This document shows positions 19,336 to 30,976 of a stretch of 64,000 bases of DNA, one piece after another. The translations under genes were made by a program, and so were the position numbers. The stretch lies in the NCBI GenBank assembly GCA_020466095.1, contig CM035807.1, forward strand, positions 60,778,731 through 60,842,730, given 5' to 3'. The DNA comes from Chlorops oryzae (taxonomy: Eukaryota; Arthropoda; Insecta; Diptera; Chloropidae). The notes beneath the pieces were generated by a model. That model was given only the letters and a program-made list of their open reading frames with translations. It was not told where the DNA came from and did no database searches. Position 1 is the first letter of the stretch. Every line of letters starts with the position of its first letter.

Positions 19336-19934
19336 TGCCAGGACGTCTGTGTAAAGTTGTGTGCGTTTTTAACCAAAACTGTGTTAAGTCGTTATCGAAT
19401 CGGACCAAAGGAATCTTTGAACGACGCGCCGCTAAAATAAAGCCTACTTTGAAAGAAGTACGACGCGCCGCTAAAATAAAGCCTACTTTGAAAGAAGTAC
19501 GACGCCCCCCAGTAACAAATAAAGCAAAAAGGAGTCCAGTCCACGACAAGCGAACTACTCAGAAAGGAGGCACACAGCACCTGAGATGAACCGTTGCATG
19601 AAAACCTTCTTGTTAGTCATAACGTGAGTCCTGATTCAACTATTTTAAGAAAAATTAAACATTGAAAATCTACTTGAAAATATTTTAAATCAATTGAAGA
19701 AGCGAAAAATAAATGAAAGCTTAATAATTTGTAATAAACATATAAAAAAATTTATTAAAAATTTATTAATTAATTTTTGTACGCTATAAAGAGATACAAT
19801 CTAAACTTCATAGTAAAGAAAAATAAAAGACCAGAATAGTGTAAATTTGAATTAATTTTGCAAAAATTGTCTTCTAGAAACTTACTATTAATTTTTAACA
19901 AAATAAAATTAAAAACAAAAATATAAAAATATCG
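19336..19934 (+). other. element B leader remnant; gag and protease deleted
   Basis: No gag or protease is recognisable. Near 19420-19500 a 39-bp unit (CGACGCGCCGCTAAAATAAA...) is repeated twice in tandem; as 39 is a multiple of three it repeats 13 residues in the open frame at 19335-19589, but that frame resembles no known protein. The rest is AT-rich up to the abrupt start of RT sequence at about 19935, which marks the deletion junction. Confidence 0.5.
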
Positions 19935-22900
19935 AATTTAGGCGAGAACAATTTTGTTTCCATTGTAGACTTGAAGAGCGGTTTTCATCAGATTCCTCTT
20001 AAGGAATCTGACATTGAGAAGATAGCATTCTCCATTAATAATGGAAAATTTGAATATGTTCGTTTACCATTTGGGCTTAAGAACGCCCCATCAATATTCC
20101 AAAGAACTCTTGACGACATTTTAAGGGAACATATTGGAAAGCGATGTTACATCTAACAGGTTGGCTGATAAGTCCCCGGTCTGACACATATATGGCGTCG
20201 CTAGTATTAAATGCATATTATTTTTATATAGTGGCAACCTTCAAATGATTCGTGTCAAAATTTGACGTCTGTAAGTCAATTAGTTTGTGAGATAGAGCGT
20301 CTTTTGTGAAGCAACTTTTGTTATTGTGAAAAAAATGGAAAAAAAGGAATTTCGTGTTTTGATAAAATACTGTTTTCTAAAGGGAAAAAATACAGTGGAA
20401 GCAAAAACTTGGCTTGATAATGAGTTTCCGCACTCTGCCTCAGGAAAATCAACAATAATTGATTGGTATGCCAAATTCAAGCGTGGTGAAATGAGCACGG
20501 AGGACGGTGAAAGCAGTGGACGCCCGAAAGAGGTGGTTACCGACGAAAACATCAAAAAAATTCACAAAATGATTTTGAATGACCGTAAAATGAAGTTGAT
20601 CGAGATAGCAGAGGCCTTAAAGATATCAAAGGAACGTGTTGGTCATATCATTCATCAATATTTGGATATGAAAAAGCTCTGTGCAAAATGGGTGCCGCAC
20701 ATTTGACCAAAAACAACAACGTGTTGATGATTCTGAGCGGTGTTTGCAGCTGTTAACTCGCAATACACCCGAGTTTTTGCGTCGATATGTGACAATGGAT
20801 GAAACATGGCCAATCGACAGTCGGCTGGGTGGACAGCGATCGGTGAACCGTCTCCGAAGCGTGGAAAGACTCAAAAGTCCGCTGGCAAAGTATTGGCCTC
20901 TGTTTTTTGGGATGGGCATGGAATAATTTTTATCGATTATCTTGAGAAGGGAAAAACCATCAACAGTGACTATTATATGTCGTTATTGGAGCGTTTGAAG
21001 GTCGAAATCGCGGCAAAACGGCCCCATATGAAGAAGAAAAAAGTGTTGTTCCGCCAAGACAACGCACCGTGCCACAAGTCATTGAGAACGATGGCAAAAA
21101 TTCATGAATTAGGCTTCGAATTGCTTCCCCACCCACCGTATTCTACAGATCTGGCCCCCAGCGACTTTTTCTTGTTCTCAGACCTCAAAAGGATGCTCGC
21201 AGGGAAAAAATTTGGCTGCAATGAAGAGGTGATCGCCGAAACTGAAGCCTATTTTGAGGCAAAACCGAAGGAGTACTACCAAAATGGTATCAAAAAATTG
21301 GAAGGTCGTTATAATCGTTGTATCGCTCTGGAAGGGAACTATGTTGAATAATAAAAACGAATTTTGACAAAAAAATGTGTTTTTCTTTGTTAGACCGGGG
21401 ACTTATCAGCCAACCTGTTATATCGACGATATTGTTATTTTTGGGAAAAATGAGGAGGAACATTTCGAAAATCTAAGAAAAGTCTTTTTGACATTGGAAG
21501 CAGCGAATTTAAAGGTTCAATTGGATAAGAGTGAATTTTTGAAGAAAGAAATAGATTTCCTGGGTTTCATGGTTGGTGTAGACGGTATCAAACCTAGTCC
21601 CAAAATAGTCGAAAGCATAAAAAATTTTCCACCACCTCAGACTCTGAAGGATTTAAGATCATTTCTAGGGATGTCAAGTTACTACAGAAGATTTATAAAA
21701 GATTTTGCGTTATTGGCGAAACCACTAACAGCGCTTCTAAGGGGGGAAGATGGACGAGTGTCCAAAAACCTCTCTAAGAAAAAAATTATTTCACTGGACG
21801 AACGCGAAGTTAAGGCGTTTAACGATTTAAAGAACACCCTTATGTCAAAGGAAGTGGTTCTGTCTCACCCAAATTTCGCAAAAGAATTCAACCTCACAAC
21901 GGATGCGTCCAACTTCGCCATAGGAGCAGTATTATCGCAAGACAAAAGGCCCATAATGTTCCTTTCACGGACATTGACTAAAGCAGAGGAGCATTATGCC
22001 ACCAACGAGAAGGAGATGCTTGCGATAATATGGGCTTTAAAATCCTTACGCAATTTCTTATACGGATCTCGAAGCGTAAATATTTATACAGACCATCAGC
22101 CGCTCACGTACGCGATGTGCAATAAAAATACCAATAGTAAGCTAAAACGTTGCAAAAACATATTAGAGGAGTATAATTACAAACTCAAATATAAACCAGG
22201 AAATGAAAACGTTGTAGCCGATTGTTTGTCCAGACCACCTTTGACAGAACAGGTCAATTCATTAACCCCAACTCAACATAGCGATGATAGCTCAGCTGAA
22301 AATCTCATCCCTGCAATGGAGTCACCAGTAAACGTTTTCAAGAACCAAATAATAGTTGAAATAGGTCAGGAAAATAAATACGAACAGAAAATCATTTTTA
22401 ATAAATTTAAAAGACACATTGTTAAAAAAATTCATTTCTCTGATAAGGACCTGATTAACGCACTGAAGAAATATTTAGAACCAAATTTGTTAAACGGCCT
22501 CTGTACATCGGAAACTATCATGGGAAGAATACAAAATTTTTATCCGCATTATTTCAGGAGTTATAGGATACGATTTACACAAAAACTAGTAGAAGACATA
22601 GAAAATGAAGATCGACAGAGAGAAATTATTTGTGACGAGCACCGAAGAGCACACAGAGGAGCATGTGAAAATAAAGCTCAAATAATCCAGAAATTTTATT
22701 TTCCTAAAATGGCCTTTAAAATAAAGAAAGTAGTAAAGAATTGTAATGTCTGTAAGGAAAATAAGTACGAACGAAAACCTAACAATATCGAGATTCAAAA
22801 AACGCCTATTCCGACGTTCCCCGGCCAAATCATTCACATAGATATTTTTTCCACAGAAAAGAAACTGGTACTCACTGCTATTGACAAATTCACTAAATTC

Positions 22901-23507
22901 GCGGTCACTAAAATAATCGAATCAAGAGCAGTGGAACACATAAAACGACCATTACAAGATATTCTTTTCTTTTTCGGTGGCCCAGAGATGATCATTGTCG
23001 ATTAATGAAAAGGCCTTAAATTCTGCATCAGTCTTATCAATGATAGAAGACGATTTCAATGCTAAAGTCCACAGAACGCCCCCATATAAGAGTGAGGTCA
23101 ACGGGCAAATCGAGAGATTTTACTCGACGCTATGTGAGATTATGAGATGTGTAAAGGCGGATGGTTTCGAGCGATCCTTCGAAGAACTTTTGGATCGTTC
23201 AGTTAACGAGTATAATTTTTCTATTCATTCAGTTACGGGTAAAAAACCCGTAGAATTATTTCATGGTAGGATACCTTACTTAACACCAAAACAATTTGAA
23301 GAAATAAGGGTGCAGAAAATAGAAAGACTTAAGGAGAAACAAGATAAAGACCTACAATACCACAACAAAAATAGAACGCAAATCAAACAATATGAACCAG
23401 GACAGATAATATTCGTAAAACATAATAAGAGAATAGGATCCAAACTAACATTAAGGTATTGTCAAGAGAAGGTTAAGGAAGATAGGAACACAGTGGTTAT
23501 CACATAA
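19935..23507 (+). pseudogene. element B pol: RT, RNase H, integrase (broken)
   Basis: Gypsy-type pol lacking the start of RT. Left of mariner H2: IVDLKSGFHQIPL (metal-binding Asp) and LPFGLKNAPSIFQR. Right of H2: YIDDIVIF (catalytic motif), LGFMVGVDGIKPSP, the RT thumb/RNase H with LTTDASNFAIGAVLSQ and YTDHQPLTY, then the integrase zinc finger (H...H...C..C), the core Asp in IIHIDIF, and the second core Asp in IIVD. A one-base T insertion right after VD (about 22993-23005) shifts the frame; the remaining integrase, with YKSEVNGQIERFYSTL carrying the Glu, continues at 22995-23507. Inactive because of deletion, insertion and frameshift. Confidence 0.9.
20156..21418 (+). mobile_element. Himar-like mariner H2, defective
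   Basis: 1263-bp irritans-type mariner with both terminal repeats and TA duplications (20154-20155, 21419-21420), inserted between codons just before the YIDD motif of element B. The transposase frame is broken by a net 8-bp deletion after WVP (shared exactly with H3) and by a roughly 22-bp deletion after MDETW; a histidine of HQDN is also changed (RQDN). It therefore cannot make an active enzyme. Confidence 0.95.
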
Positions 23508-23560
23508 TCAGGTAAAACGGTACATAAAAGTAATATAAGGAATTAATCTCTTTCAGATGT

Positions 23561-26220
23561 TTATGGAAGTGCAGCCTGTGCGAAATACAGATCCTTGATT
23601 TTACTAATGCGCAAATAATACCTATTCGCGTTGGACTAGCACATCTTCAAGTCGGCAATTTCAAAATAATTCATGTTATTGAAATTGGCGATTATGAAGA
23701 CGTTATGGACGAAACCTCATCATCATTAAACTCTTTAAAGCATCATCCTCTATTCCCTTACCTTTCCCACGAAATCCATCAAATCCAATCCTTGATAAAA
23801 CGTCTGAAGCCTAAAAATATAAAAAGAGCACTTGATTTTATTGGAACTGCTTGGAAGTGGTTCGCAGGAAATCCCGATCACGAGGATTTTATAACAATAG
23901 AAGATAAGATTAATGATGTACTGGAAAATAACAACAAACAAGTCATCATCAATAAGTTATTAGAACAAAGAATTAATAATAGCAAATACGATTGTTAGAA
24001 GATACAAAGAGGATGCAAGTTTAGAGGATAAGATAATGGCAAGTCTCCAATATAAAATTAAAATTGTAAAAGAAGAATTACAAAATTTAAATAATGCAAT
24101 ACATTGGGCCAAGGTAGGAATTATAAATACTTTAATAATGGCTGAAGATGAAGTTAATTTGGCAATCAATACATTAACATCCGAAAATATTCCTTTTGAA
24201 ACCATAGAAGAGGCCCTCAGCCGAGCAAATGTTAAGGTAATAACAAATTCTAAAAGCATACTTTATATTATAAATATTCCTATAACAGATACTGATACCT
24301 TTCATAAATTGCTATTAAAACCTATAAAAAAAAAAAAATAATATGTGCACAGATATTGGGTCGTATGCATAATAATGAGTTCTAAACTCTTTCTCAAGTT
24401 TTTGAGCAATTGCTCACTTTCGCATGCATAACAAAGCAATTACTCATGAGCTCAATCTCATGTTTTGAGATTGAACTCAGTGCTGAGCAATTGCTTAATA
24501 TATAAAGCTCTCTCTGAGTCCGAGCTAATACTTGTATGCATAATAACCACCTTCAGCTCGATTCCTTGAGATCAAACTCCTATTTTGGTGAGACTGGTAG
24601 GCTTTTAATTAGTTTAACTAAAAATCGCAATCAGTGAAAATGACTGAATATTTCCTAAGTGAAAAGCAAAAAATATATAAACAACGTTCATCCATTCTTG
24701 AAACTGACAACATTCAAAGACTATACCGGTTCGAAAGTAAAAACGTAGAGTGGCTAGCTCAGAATTTTCTCGATGATGTAAATGAAACCCTAGGTGGAGG
24801 ATTAAGCAAACTTAATAAAATGCGAATTTATTTAAGATTTGTTGGGGACCCTGCATTTCAAGTAGTAATTGGTAATACCATTGGAGAACATCAGATCACA
24901 GTTTTCTTTTCTTCTTTTTTAATTCGCAATACTGGAAGATGACATTTTTGTAACAATATTTTGTGCTCTTTAATTTTTTTTTTTTACGTTTTATTAGTTT
25001 TTGGATCACTCCTCTAAGATAGGAGTCTAGCAATAAGTTTTTAAATCTTACACCTAATTTGACAATATTATAAATCACAAAGCATTTTCTAAATTGAAAA
25101 GTTTATGACGAAGTAATTAGTTCATTGCGGGCCTTGGATACCGAAAACTAGGCTTTGCTGATGTGTGAAGAAACACGTGTAATATTGACGGTGCGGAAAC
25201 GAAGATTTTAAGCAGCTATGCTGTGCGCGGATTGCAAGGGTGCATGGAGTGCACCCTCCGAGTATACGATCAGCTAGGAAAGCTGTGTTTATGTTATGTT
25301 TAATTTTCCCGGTTAAAAATAAAATAATGTCGCCTTGAACGTCCTCTGCGTTCTCCTCAACGCTGTCCTCTTCGGCCGAACTCATTATTAATAATATGCA
25401 AAAAAACACTTGCACTCTTAATAATTTTAACTGTTAAATGATGCATAAAATGTGCGTTGCAACAACAAATCTACATACTAAGAGAAAAGAGCTTTCGGCT
25501 TCATCTCAAAGTTTTTGAGTTCTTTGTGGTGAGCTCAAACTCAATTTATTGCATACGAAATTGAGTTCAAGCAAGAGCAAACGGTTGATCTCAGGTAGCT
25601 GAGCTTAAGCTCGATCGACTCAACTCAGAGTTTAATCTCATTATTATGCATACGACCCATTGAATATAACCAGATTCTCAAAAATAAAGACAAAATATTT
25701 GGCGTTAAAAAAGAATGCAAAAATAGTAATAATTTATTCATCTGTAAAAAAGAAGAAGTAATAGAAATAAGTTAACTTACAGCAACAAATCCTAAACGGA
25801 TCTTTTATGATTACCTTCAATAATGTCACTGTTTTCGTCAATGGACGACCATTCATTTCAAAAGAAAAATCTAATTATGAGGCATTGCCACTGACACTTC
25901 AGCCCACTCCCAAAGAAAAAGAGTACAAAAAATTGCTATCCTTGGAAATGATGGATGAACTCCATCTTAACAATACAAAAATGATAAAATACTTACGGGT
26001 CGATTCAACTATTCACCAAACCATAACCTATGGTCTCATAATAATTAGCATCTTTGCGGTCATAATGATTAGAATTTGTAGTGACAAAAGCCCGACAGTA
26101 ACCACATTTGTTCAAAGTGAACCAAAAAAAGAAATTGTTCCCAAGGTGATCGTAAGCAATAACGTAACCCAACCTACCGCAACAATTCCGCTTGATTTCA
26201 ATAACATTCCTTATTTCTAG
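23561..26220 (+). pseudogene. element B env (insect errantivirus envelope), interrupted
   Basis: Envelope glycoprotein gene of the errantivirus group, related to baculovirus F-type fusion proteins. A splice-acceptor-like TCTCTTTCAG precedes it, as expected for a spliced env mRNA. The first piece (to 23998) contains a basic cleavage-like site followed by a hydrophobic segment (KRALDFIGTAWKWFAG). A frameshift near 23998 moves to the frame at 24036-24341. A PIF-like element then splits the gene at 24358-25658. The C-terminal piece (25807-26220) has a membrane anchor (YGLIIISIFAVIMI) and a cytoplasmic tail. It is non-functional because of the frameshift and insertion. Confidence 0.8.
24358..25658. 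mobile_element. PIF/Harbinger-like element in env, internally deleted
   Basis: 1301-bp element with inverted ends GGGTCGTATGCATAATAATG and flanking ATT on both sides (24355-24357, 25659-25661). On the plus strand, 24640-24942 encodes an N-terminal Harbinger-type transposase fragment (IYKQRSSILET..., LNKMRIYLRFVGDPAFQVVIG). The catalytic part is gone. A short minus-strand frame at 25122-25382 starts MSSAEEDSVEENAEDV and may be the remnant of the second gene. Subterminal GAGCAATTGCT-type repeats are frequent. The duplication ATT is not the usual TTA/TAA of the family, so classification rests mainly on the protein piece. Confidence 0.65.
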
Positions 26221-26241
26221 CCGATTGTGGGCAATCGACTT

Positions 26242-26252
26242 AAGAGGGGAAG
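26242..26252 (+). promoter_or_regulatory. element B polypurine tract
   Basis: AAGAGGGGAAG directly before the 3' LTR start AGTTAAC; the expected plus-strand primer. Confidence 0.75.
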
Positions 26253-26757
26253 AGTTAACAAACCAAACACACGACGACAAATAAAAGCTGACAAGTAAAA
26301 TTTCGCAAGACTGCACTTGCCTTCTATTTCTTTATTTCCATTTTTTTTATGATTTTGCATTAATTCATTTGCTCGCAGTGAAATTCGATTTGGAGCAACT
26401 ATTGCGACACTTCGCGAGCTTTCTGTTGGTTTCTATTTGTTTCTTTTTATGCTTTTGCAATTGTCCAAATGAAACAATTTTCGTTGGGTCACGTTGTGCT
26501 GAGTAGGCATCTGGCTTGGCCTATCTGGAGAAAGCAAATTGTCGTTTTGACTTTTGAAAAATTCTTAATTCAGTCAGAGACTTACACTCAAACCGAAATA
26601 TTTAAAATCGTAAATTAGCGGATTGAAGACTTAACCATAAGAAAAGACTTTTGTAACTAACGGTTTCAAAAAAATAAAAAGAAAAAAAAGAAAAAAAATA
26701 ATATACGTTATTTGAATTAAAATAAACTGTCGTTTATTATTTGAAAGTAAAATAACT
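26253..26757 (+). repeat. element B 3' LTR
   Basis: Uninterrupted 505-bp LTR, AGTTAACAAACC...AAAATAACT, followed by target duplication TACA. It serves as the reference for the split 5' LTR. Confidence 0.95.
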
Positions 26758-26795
26758 TACATAATTAACGCATATAAAAATTTTGTTCTTTAAAG

Positions 26796-27228
26796 GTGGC
26801 TGAGTCAAACGTATTAAATGCAGGTAGTTCAACCACGAGTGTGGAAGAAGTTGACAACACGGAAATGAGGGAACCCAAACTAAAAGTAAGGAGGTTCTAA
26901 ATATTGCAAAAATAACGAAATTTATGAGAATTTTTCTGTAGGGAACTAAAAGATTTCAACAACTAAATGCGGATGTTCTTGGAGCAAGCAAAAGAAGCCG
27001 TTTGCCACTTTACTGTGTTTGATTGGAGAGCAAGTACAGCAGCCTGATGAGGAGGATCAGGAGGATGCTGCTTGGGAATTGCACGAGGTGATGCGAAAGT
27101 ATATTGCACGAGAGAGGCAATGCTCATCATCAACGTCCTCATCGACTTCGACAGCTTCTTCGGTAAATTTGGACGTTTTACAAATGTCAGTGGATGGCGT
27201 ATTCGAAGCCCGCGATTTCGACATGTAA
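26796..27228 (+). pseudogene. MADF-type gene, exons 2 and 3
   Basis: Exon 2 (26796-26885) follows the acceptor TTCTTTAAAG and encodes VAESNVLNAGSSTTSVEEVD..., in phase with exon 1 ending NIE at 12628. A 56-base intron (26886-26941, GTAAGG...CTGTAG) precedes exon 3 (26942-27228). Exon 3 starts GTKRFQQLNADVLG and, after a one-base frameshift near 27015, continues as LIGEQVQQPDEEDQ...serine-rich...FEARDFDM to a stop. Correct splice signals and phase argue for a once-real spliced gene now inactivated. The 27229-27351 interval is AT-rich with no feature. Confidence 0.55.
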
Positions 27229-27351
27229 TTTTTTTTCTTTTCTAATTTTTTTTATTTTTTTAAGCCAAGAATAATGGATTTTAATTTCGAATTAAGTTAT
27301 TTTTAGTTTTTACACTTTTTACATTTTTTCAATATTTTTTTATTTATTATA

Positions 27352-28635
27352 ACAGGTTGGCTGATAAGTCCCCGGTCTAACAAAGAAAAACACATTTTTT
27401 TGTCAAAATTCGTTTTTATTATTGAACATAGTTCCCTTCAAGAGAGATACAACGATTATAACGACCTTCCAATTTTTTGATACCATTTTGGTAGTACTTC
27501 TTCGGTTTTGCCTCAAAATCGGCCTCAGTTTCGGCGATCACCTCTTCATTGCAGCCAAATTTTTTCCCTGCGAGCATCCTTTTGAGGTCTGAGAACAAGA
27601 AAAAGTCGCTGGGGGCCAGATCTGGAGAATACGGTGGGTGGGGAAGCAATTCGAAGCCTAATTCATGAATTTTTGCCATCGTTCTCAATGACTTGTGGCA
27701 CGGTGCGTTGTCTTGGTGGAACAACACTTTTTTCTTCTTCATATGGGGCCGTTTTGCCGCGATTTCGACCTTCAAACGCTCCAATAACGACATATAATAG
27801 TCACTGTTGATGGTTTTTCCCTTCTCAAGATAATCGATAAAAATTATTCCATGCCCATCCCAAAAAACAGAGGCCATTACTTTGCCAGCGGACTTTTGAG
27901 TCTTTCCACGCTTCGGAGACGGTTCACCGATCGCTGTCCACTCAGCCGACTGTCGATTGGACTCAGGAGTGTAATGATAGAGCCATGTTTCATCCATTGT
28001 CACATATCGACGCAAAAACTCGGGTGTATTGCGAGTTAACAGCTGCAAACACCGCTCAGAATCATCAACACGTTGTTGTTTTTGGTCAAATGTGCGGCAC
28101 CCATTTTGCACAGAGCTTTTTCATATCCAAATATTGATGAATGATATGACCAACACGTTCCTTTGATATCTTTAAGGCCTCTGCTATCTCGATCAACTTC
28201 ATTTTACGGTCATTCAAAATCATTTTGTGAATTTTTTTGATGTTTTCGTCGGTAACCACCTCATTCGGGCGTCAACTGCGTTCACCGTCCTCCGTGCTCA
28301 TTTCACCACGCTTGAATTTTGCATACCAATCAATTATTGTTGATTTTCCTGGGGCAGAGTCCGGAAACTCATTATCAAGCCAAGTTTTTGCTTCCACTGT
28401 ATTTTTTCCCTTTAGAAAACAGTATTTTATCAAAACACGAAATTCCTTTTTTTCCTTTTTTTTACAATAACAAAAGTTGCTTCACAAAAGACGCTCTATC
28501 TCACAAACTAATTGACTTACAGACGTCAAATTTTGACACGAATCATTTGAAGGTTGCCACTATATAAAAATAATATGCATTTAATACTAGCGACGCCATC
28601 TATGTGTCAGACCGGGGACTTATCAGCCAACCTGT
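27352..28635 (-). mobile_element. Himar-like mariner H3, defective
   Basis: 1284-bp copy with both terminal repeats and TA duplications (27350-27351, 28636-28637). The C-terminal two-thirds of the transposase is open (27419-28111), with MDETWLYHYTPES, HQDNAPCHKS and SPDLAPSDFFLF intact, but the N-terminus is separated by the same net 8-bp deletion after WVP that H2 has. It also lacks a Tyr-to-Cys run seen elsewhere only as point differences. It can be mobilised only in trans. Confidence 0.95.
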
Positions 28636-28637
28636 TA

Positions 28638-28801
28638 GAACCAAGAAGACTGGATTTGATTTTATTGTATATATTATATATATACGTATGAGTACAGGTA
28701 CACACAGTTACTTAGTGTATTTCGAATTCATATCACATTTATTCACTACATAACAACCTTACAACTATATACAATAAAATCAAATCCAGTCTTCTTGGTT
28801 C
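28638..28801. mobile_element. MITE with 36-bp perfect inverted repeats
   Basis: 164-bp element with identical 36-bp arms starting GAACCAAGAAGACTGGATTT, flanked by TA on both sides. Its left TA (28636-28637) is also the right TA of mariner H3, so H3 inserted exactly at the MITE border or the reverse. The perfect arms suggest recent activity. Confidence 0.85.
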
Positions 28802-28803
28802 TA

Positions 28804-29690
28804 TAATAAATAATATATATATATTTATATAAAATAAAGAAAAAAAAAAATGTTTTAATTTTTGACGGTGTAGAAACAATCATAGTGCTACCAATCGAGC
28901 TTGCCTTCTTCATTAAAATATTTCATGAAATTTTGTCAAATGTTTTCTGCTTCTCCTTTGCGTGGGTTGTATGGATTTTTATTAAAAAAAAACAAGAACA
29001 AAATGCCTTTTTCATAAGGAAAAGAGTAGTGTAGACATCACTGAATGAGGCGATTAACGGCCCATTTCAAATGCTCCGAAAGCTCGTTGAGAGAAAGTAA
29101 TGCTTCACGAAAATCTTACATTTTTCAAACTTCACCTTCCCTCTCATTTGTTTCTTTCCAGTGAGTCGTGTTTTTCCCCCTAATTTAGAACCGGTCTAGC
29201 TCTCGGAGCATTGGAAATAGGCCTTTACTTGACTATAACGTTTTTTTTTTACATTTCCCCCTCCCTACAAACACTCCATTCCATACATGGAAGACTCACG
29301 TTTCGCCGGCCCTGGCCGCCTCCGCCAGCCACGCCGACTTTTTTTCATTTCTACGCCGCTGCCGATTCGGCCTAGTCGGCGTAAGCCTCTAGTGAGAAAC
29401 AGCCGTTACCAATTGGTAAGTTTTACTGTCCAACACGTGACGCATAATTTGTACAAAGTGCTTTCATTTCAGAATGCCTTGGTTTTCAAAATATATTTCT
29501 TGTGTTTACAAGTAGTTTCTAAAGCTGTAATAAACAAGCTGAGTTGTGTCATAGGACACCAGATAAGAACGAAGTTCATTATGGTATTTATAAAGGTTAG
29601 TAGATATAATTTGCAGCAAGGTTTTTCGCAAAAAACTATAGTTTTTATTAACTGAAAAATATATGTATATAAGACCGCCATAAGACCAAA
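28804..29690. other. unassigned DNA with a small inverted-repeat element
   Basis: No gene recognised. An imperfect inverted repeat at 29059-29223 (GGCCCATTTCAAATGCTCCG against CTCGGAGCATTGGAAATAGG) has MITE size. The frame at 29287-29655 is open but low in complexity and partly overlaps open frames on the other strand. Confidence 0.4.
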
Positions 29691-30976
29691 TTTTTATACC
29701 CGACACACTCTGTGTCCAGGGTATATTGCGTTTGTGTGGTTGTGTGTAACACCCAGAACCAGTCGAGCTAGACTATACAAAATGTATATAGAAATGATCA
29801 TCGTCACCAGGAGATTCGATTTAGAGCTGAATATGAACATAAATTGAACATGAAAACGTCTGAACATTGAACACGTAAAGCACACTGTGTTCAAAATAGA
29901 ATCTTGTATGAACATGAACATTTGCTGTTTGAACTGAACACTTCTCGATCGAAGATGTTCAATGTATAAGATTTTCGAAACATAATCATGCACATTATGT
30001 GTCATGTGTTTTATCAGAATACTTTGCTCATGAGCATAAGTAGAGCATTTTACTGTGAACACGTACATTTTGATTTTGAACATGATCTGAACATGCGTGT
30101 TCAAATACGAACCCTGGAATAAAATGAAATTAAAAAAAAATTGAGCCTAGCTTAAACTTTGATGGTTTAAACTTTCAAATGATAGTCGCTATGAGAGTTT
30201 AAACCAGGTTTATTAATTTTGTATAAAAATTTTGAAAAGTTCTAAAAAGCAAAGGATTTTTAGGGCAATAGGAAAGCGTTTGACATTCAAAAGATAAATT
30301 TTCAACAGGGCTGTTATATGAAAATTTTACTATGAAATTTTATTTCAAAAACCAAAAACAGGATGCTGTTAAAGCGAATATGCACCTAAGTTGAATGCAG
30401 CTAAAAGAGAAAATTTCATACAAATACAGACAAAAATGCCGCCGTAGAATATTTTTGTGCAAGCATGACACTTACTAGTGATGTTACGAATGTAGTTTTT
30501 TTAACATTCGCGAAGGCGAATGCAAATGCGACTATCTGTCGCCGATATTCGCGAATACGAATGCGAATGTTCAATTTTAAATTAAGCACCACTTATCTAT
30601 GCTTTGGTATTGACAGCTGACGTGCCGTGTAAGCACCACATATTTTTGGTTAGAGTGCTGCCTAATGATCCAAAAAAGTAGTTATTTAATTAATCTGTTT
30701 TCCTAAGCAATATGAATTTCAATTTGCTCTCCAAGCCATTTTTGAACAACTTTTAAATATTGTTTTGAAATCTAAAAATAAATACACATATCAAATCAAT
30801 CTACATAAAAGAAAACTATAACATCCATAGGATTTGTGTATTTTTTGGACGTAAATATTCGCCAAATGCTCGCATAAAATTTTGCGAATGCAAATACGAA
30901 TGTCCAGAAATATGCGAATATTCGCGAATGCGATGCGCACAAAACTAATACACCCTGCTTACGCTGGGTATAAAAA
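29691..30976. repeat. non-autonomous repeat with TTTTTATACCC ends
   Basis: 1.29-kb repeat bounded by 11-bp inverted ends TTTTTATACCC...GGGTATAAAAA. The left part (CCGACACACTCTGTGTCC...) and right part (ACCCTGCTTACGCTGGG) look like a dispersed fly repeat. Inside are two palindrome-rich blocks: GAACAT/ATGTTC motifs at about 29825-30110 and GCGAAT/ATTCGC motifs at about 30490-30930. No coding capacity. Confidence 0.5.

Larger units (their letters stand above)
12647..26757 (+). mobile_element. errantivirus-like gypsy element B (nested host of A, H2 and a PIF)
   Basis: Gypsy-group LTR element with LTR ends AGTTA...TAACT and a 4-bp target duplication TACA (12643-12646, 26758-26761), as usual for errantiviruses. 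Remaining coding regions are pol from mid-RT onward and env; gag and protease are missing. It contains three later insertions: element A in the 5' LTR, mariner H2 in RT and a PIF-like element in env. The two LTRs differ at about seven or more sites in 500 bases, so it is clearly older than A, whose LTRs differ at three. Confidence 0.9.

Noticed and set aside
19335..19589. Small ORF with two 13-residue repeats considered as the gag of element B
   Set aside because: No Gag or zinc-knuckle features; starts inside the primer-binding region and repeats arise from a 39-bp tandem duplication.
29694..30104. 136-codon minus-strand frame
   Set aside because: Lies in a palindrome-rich non-autonomous repeat (GAACAT/ATGTTC), which keeps frames open by composition.
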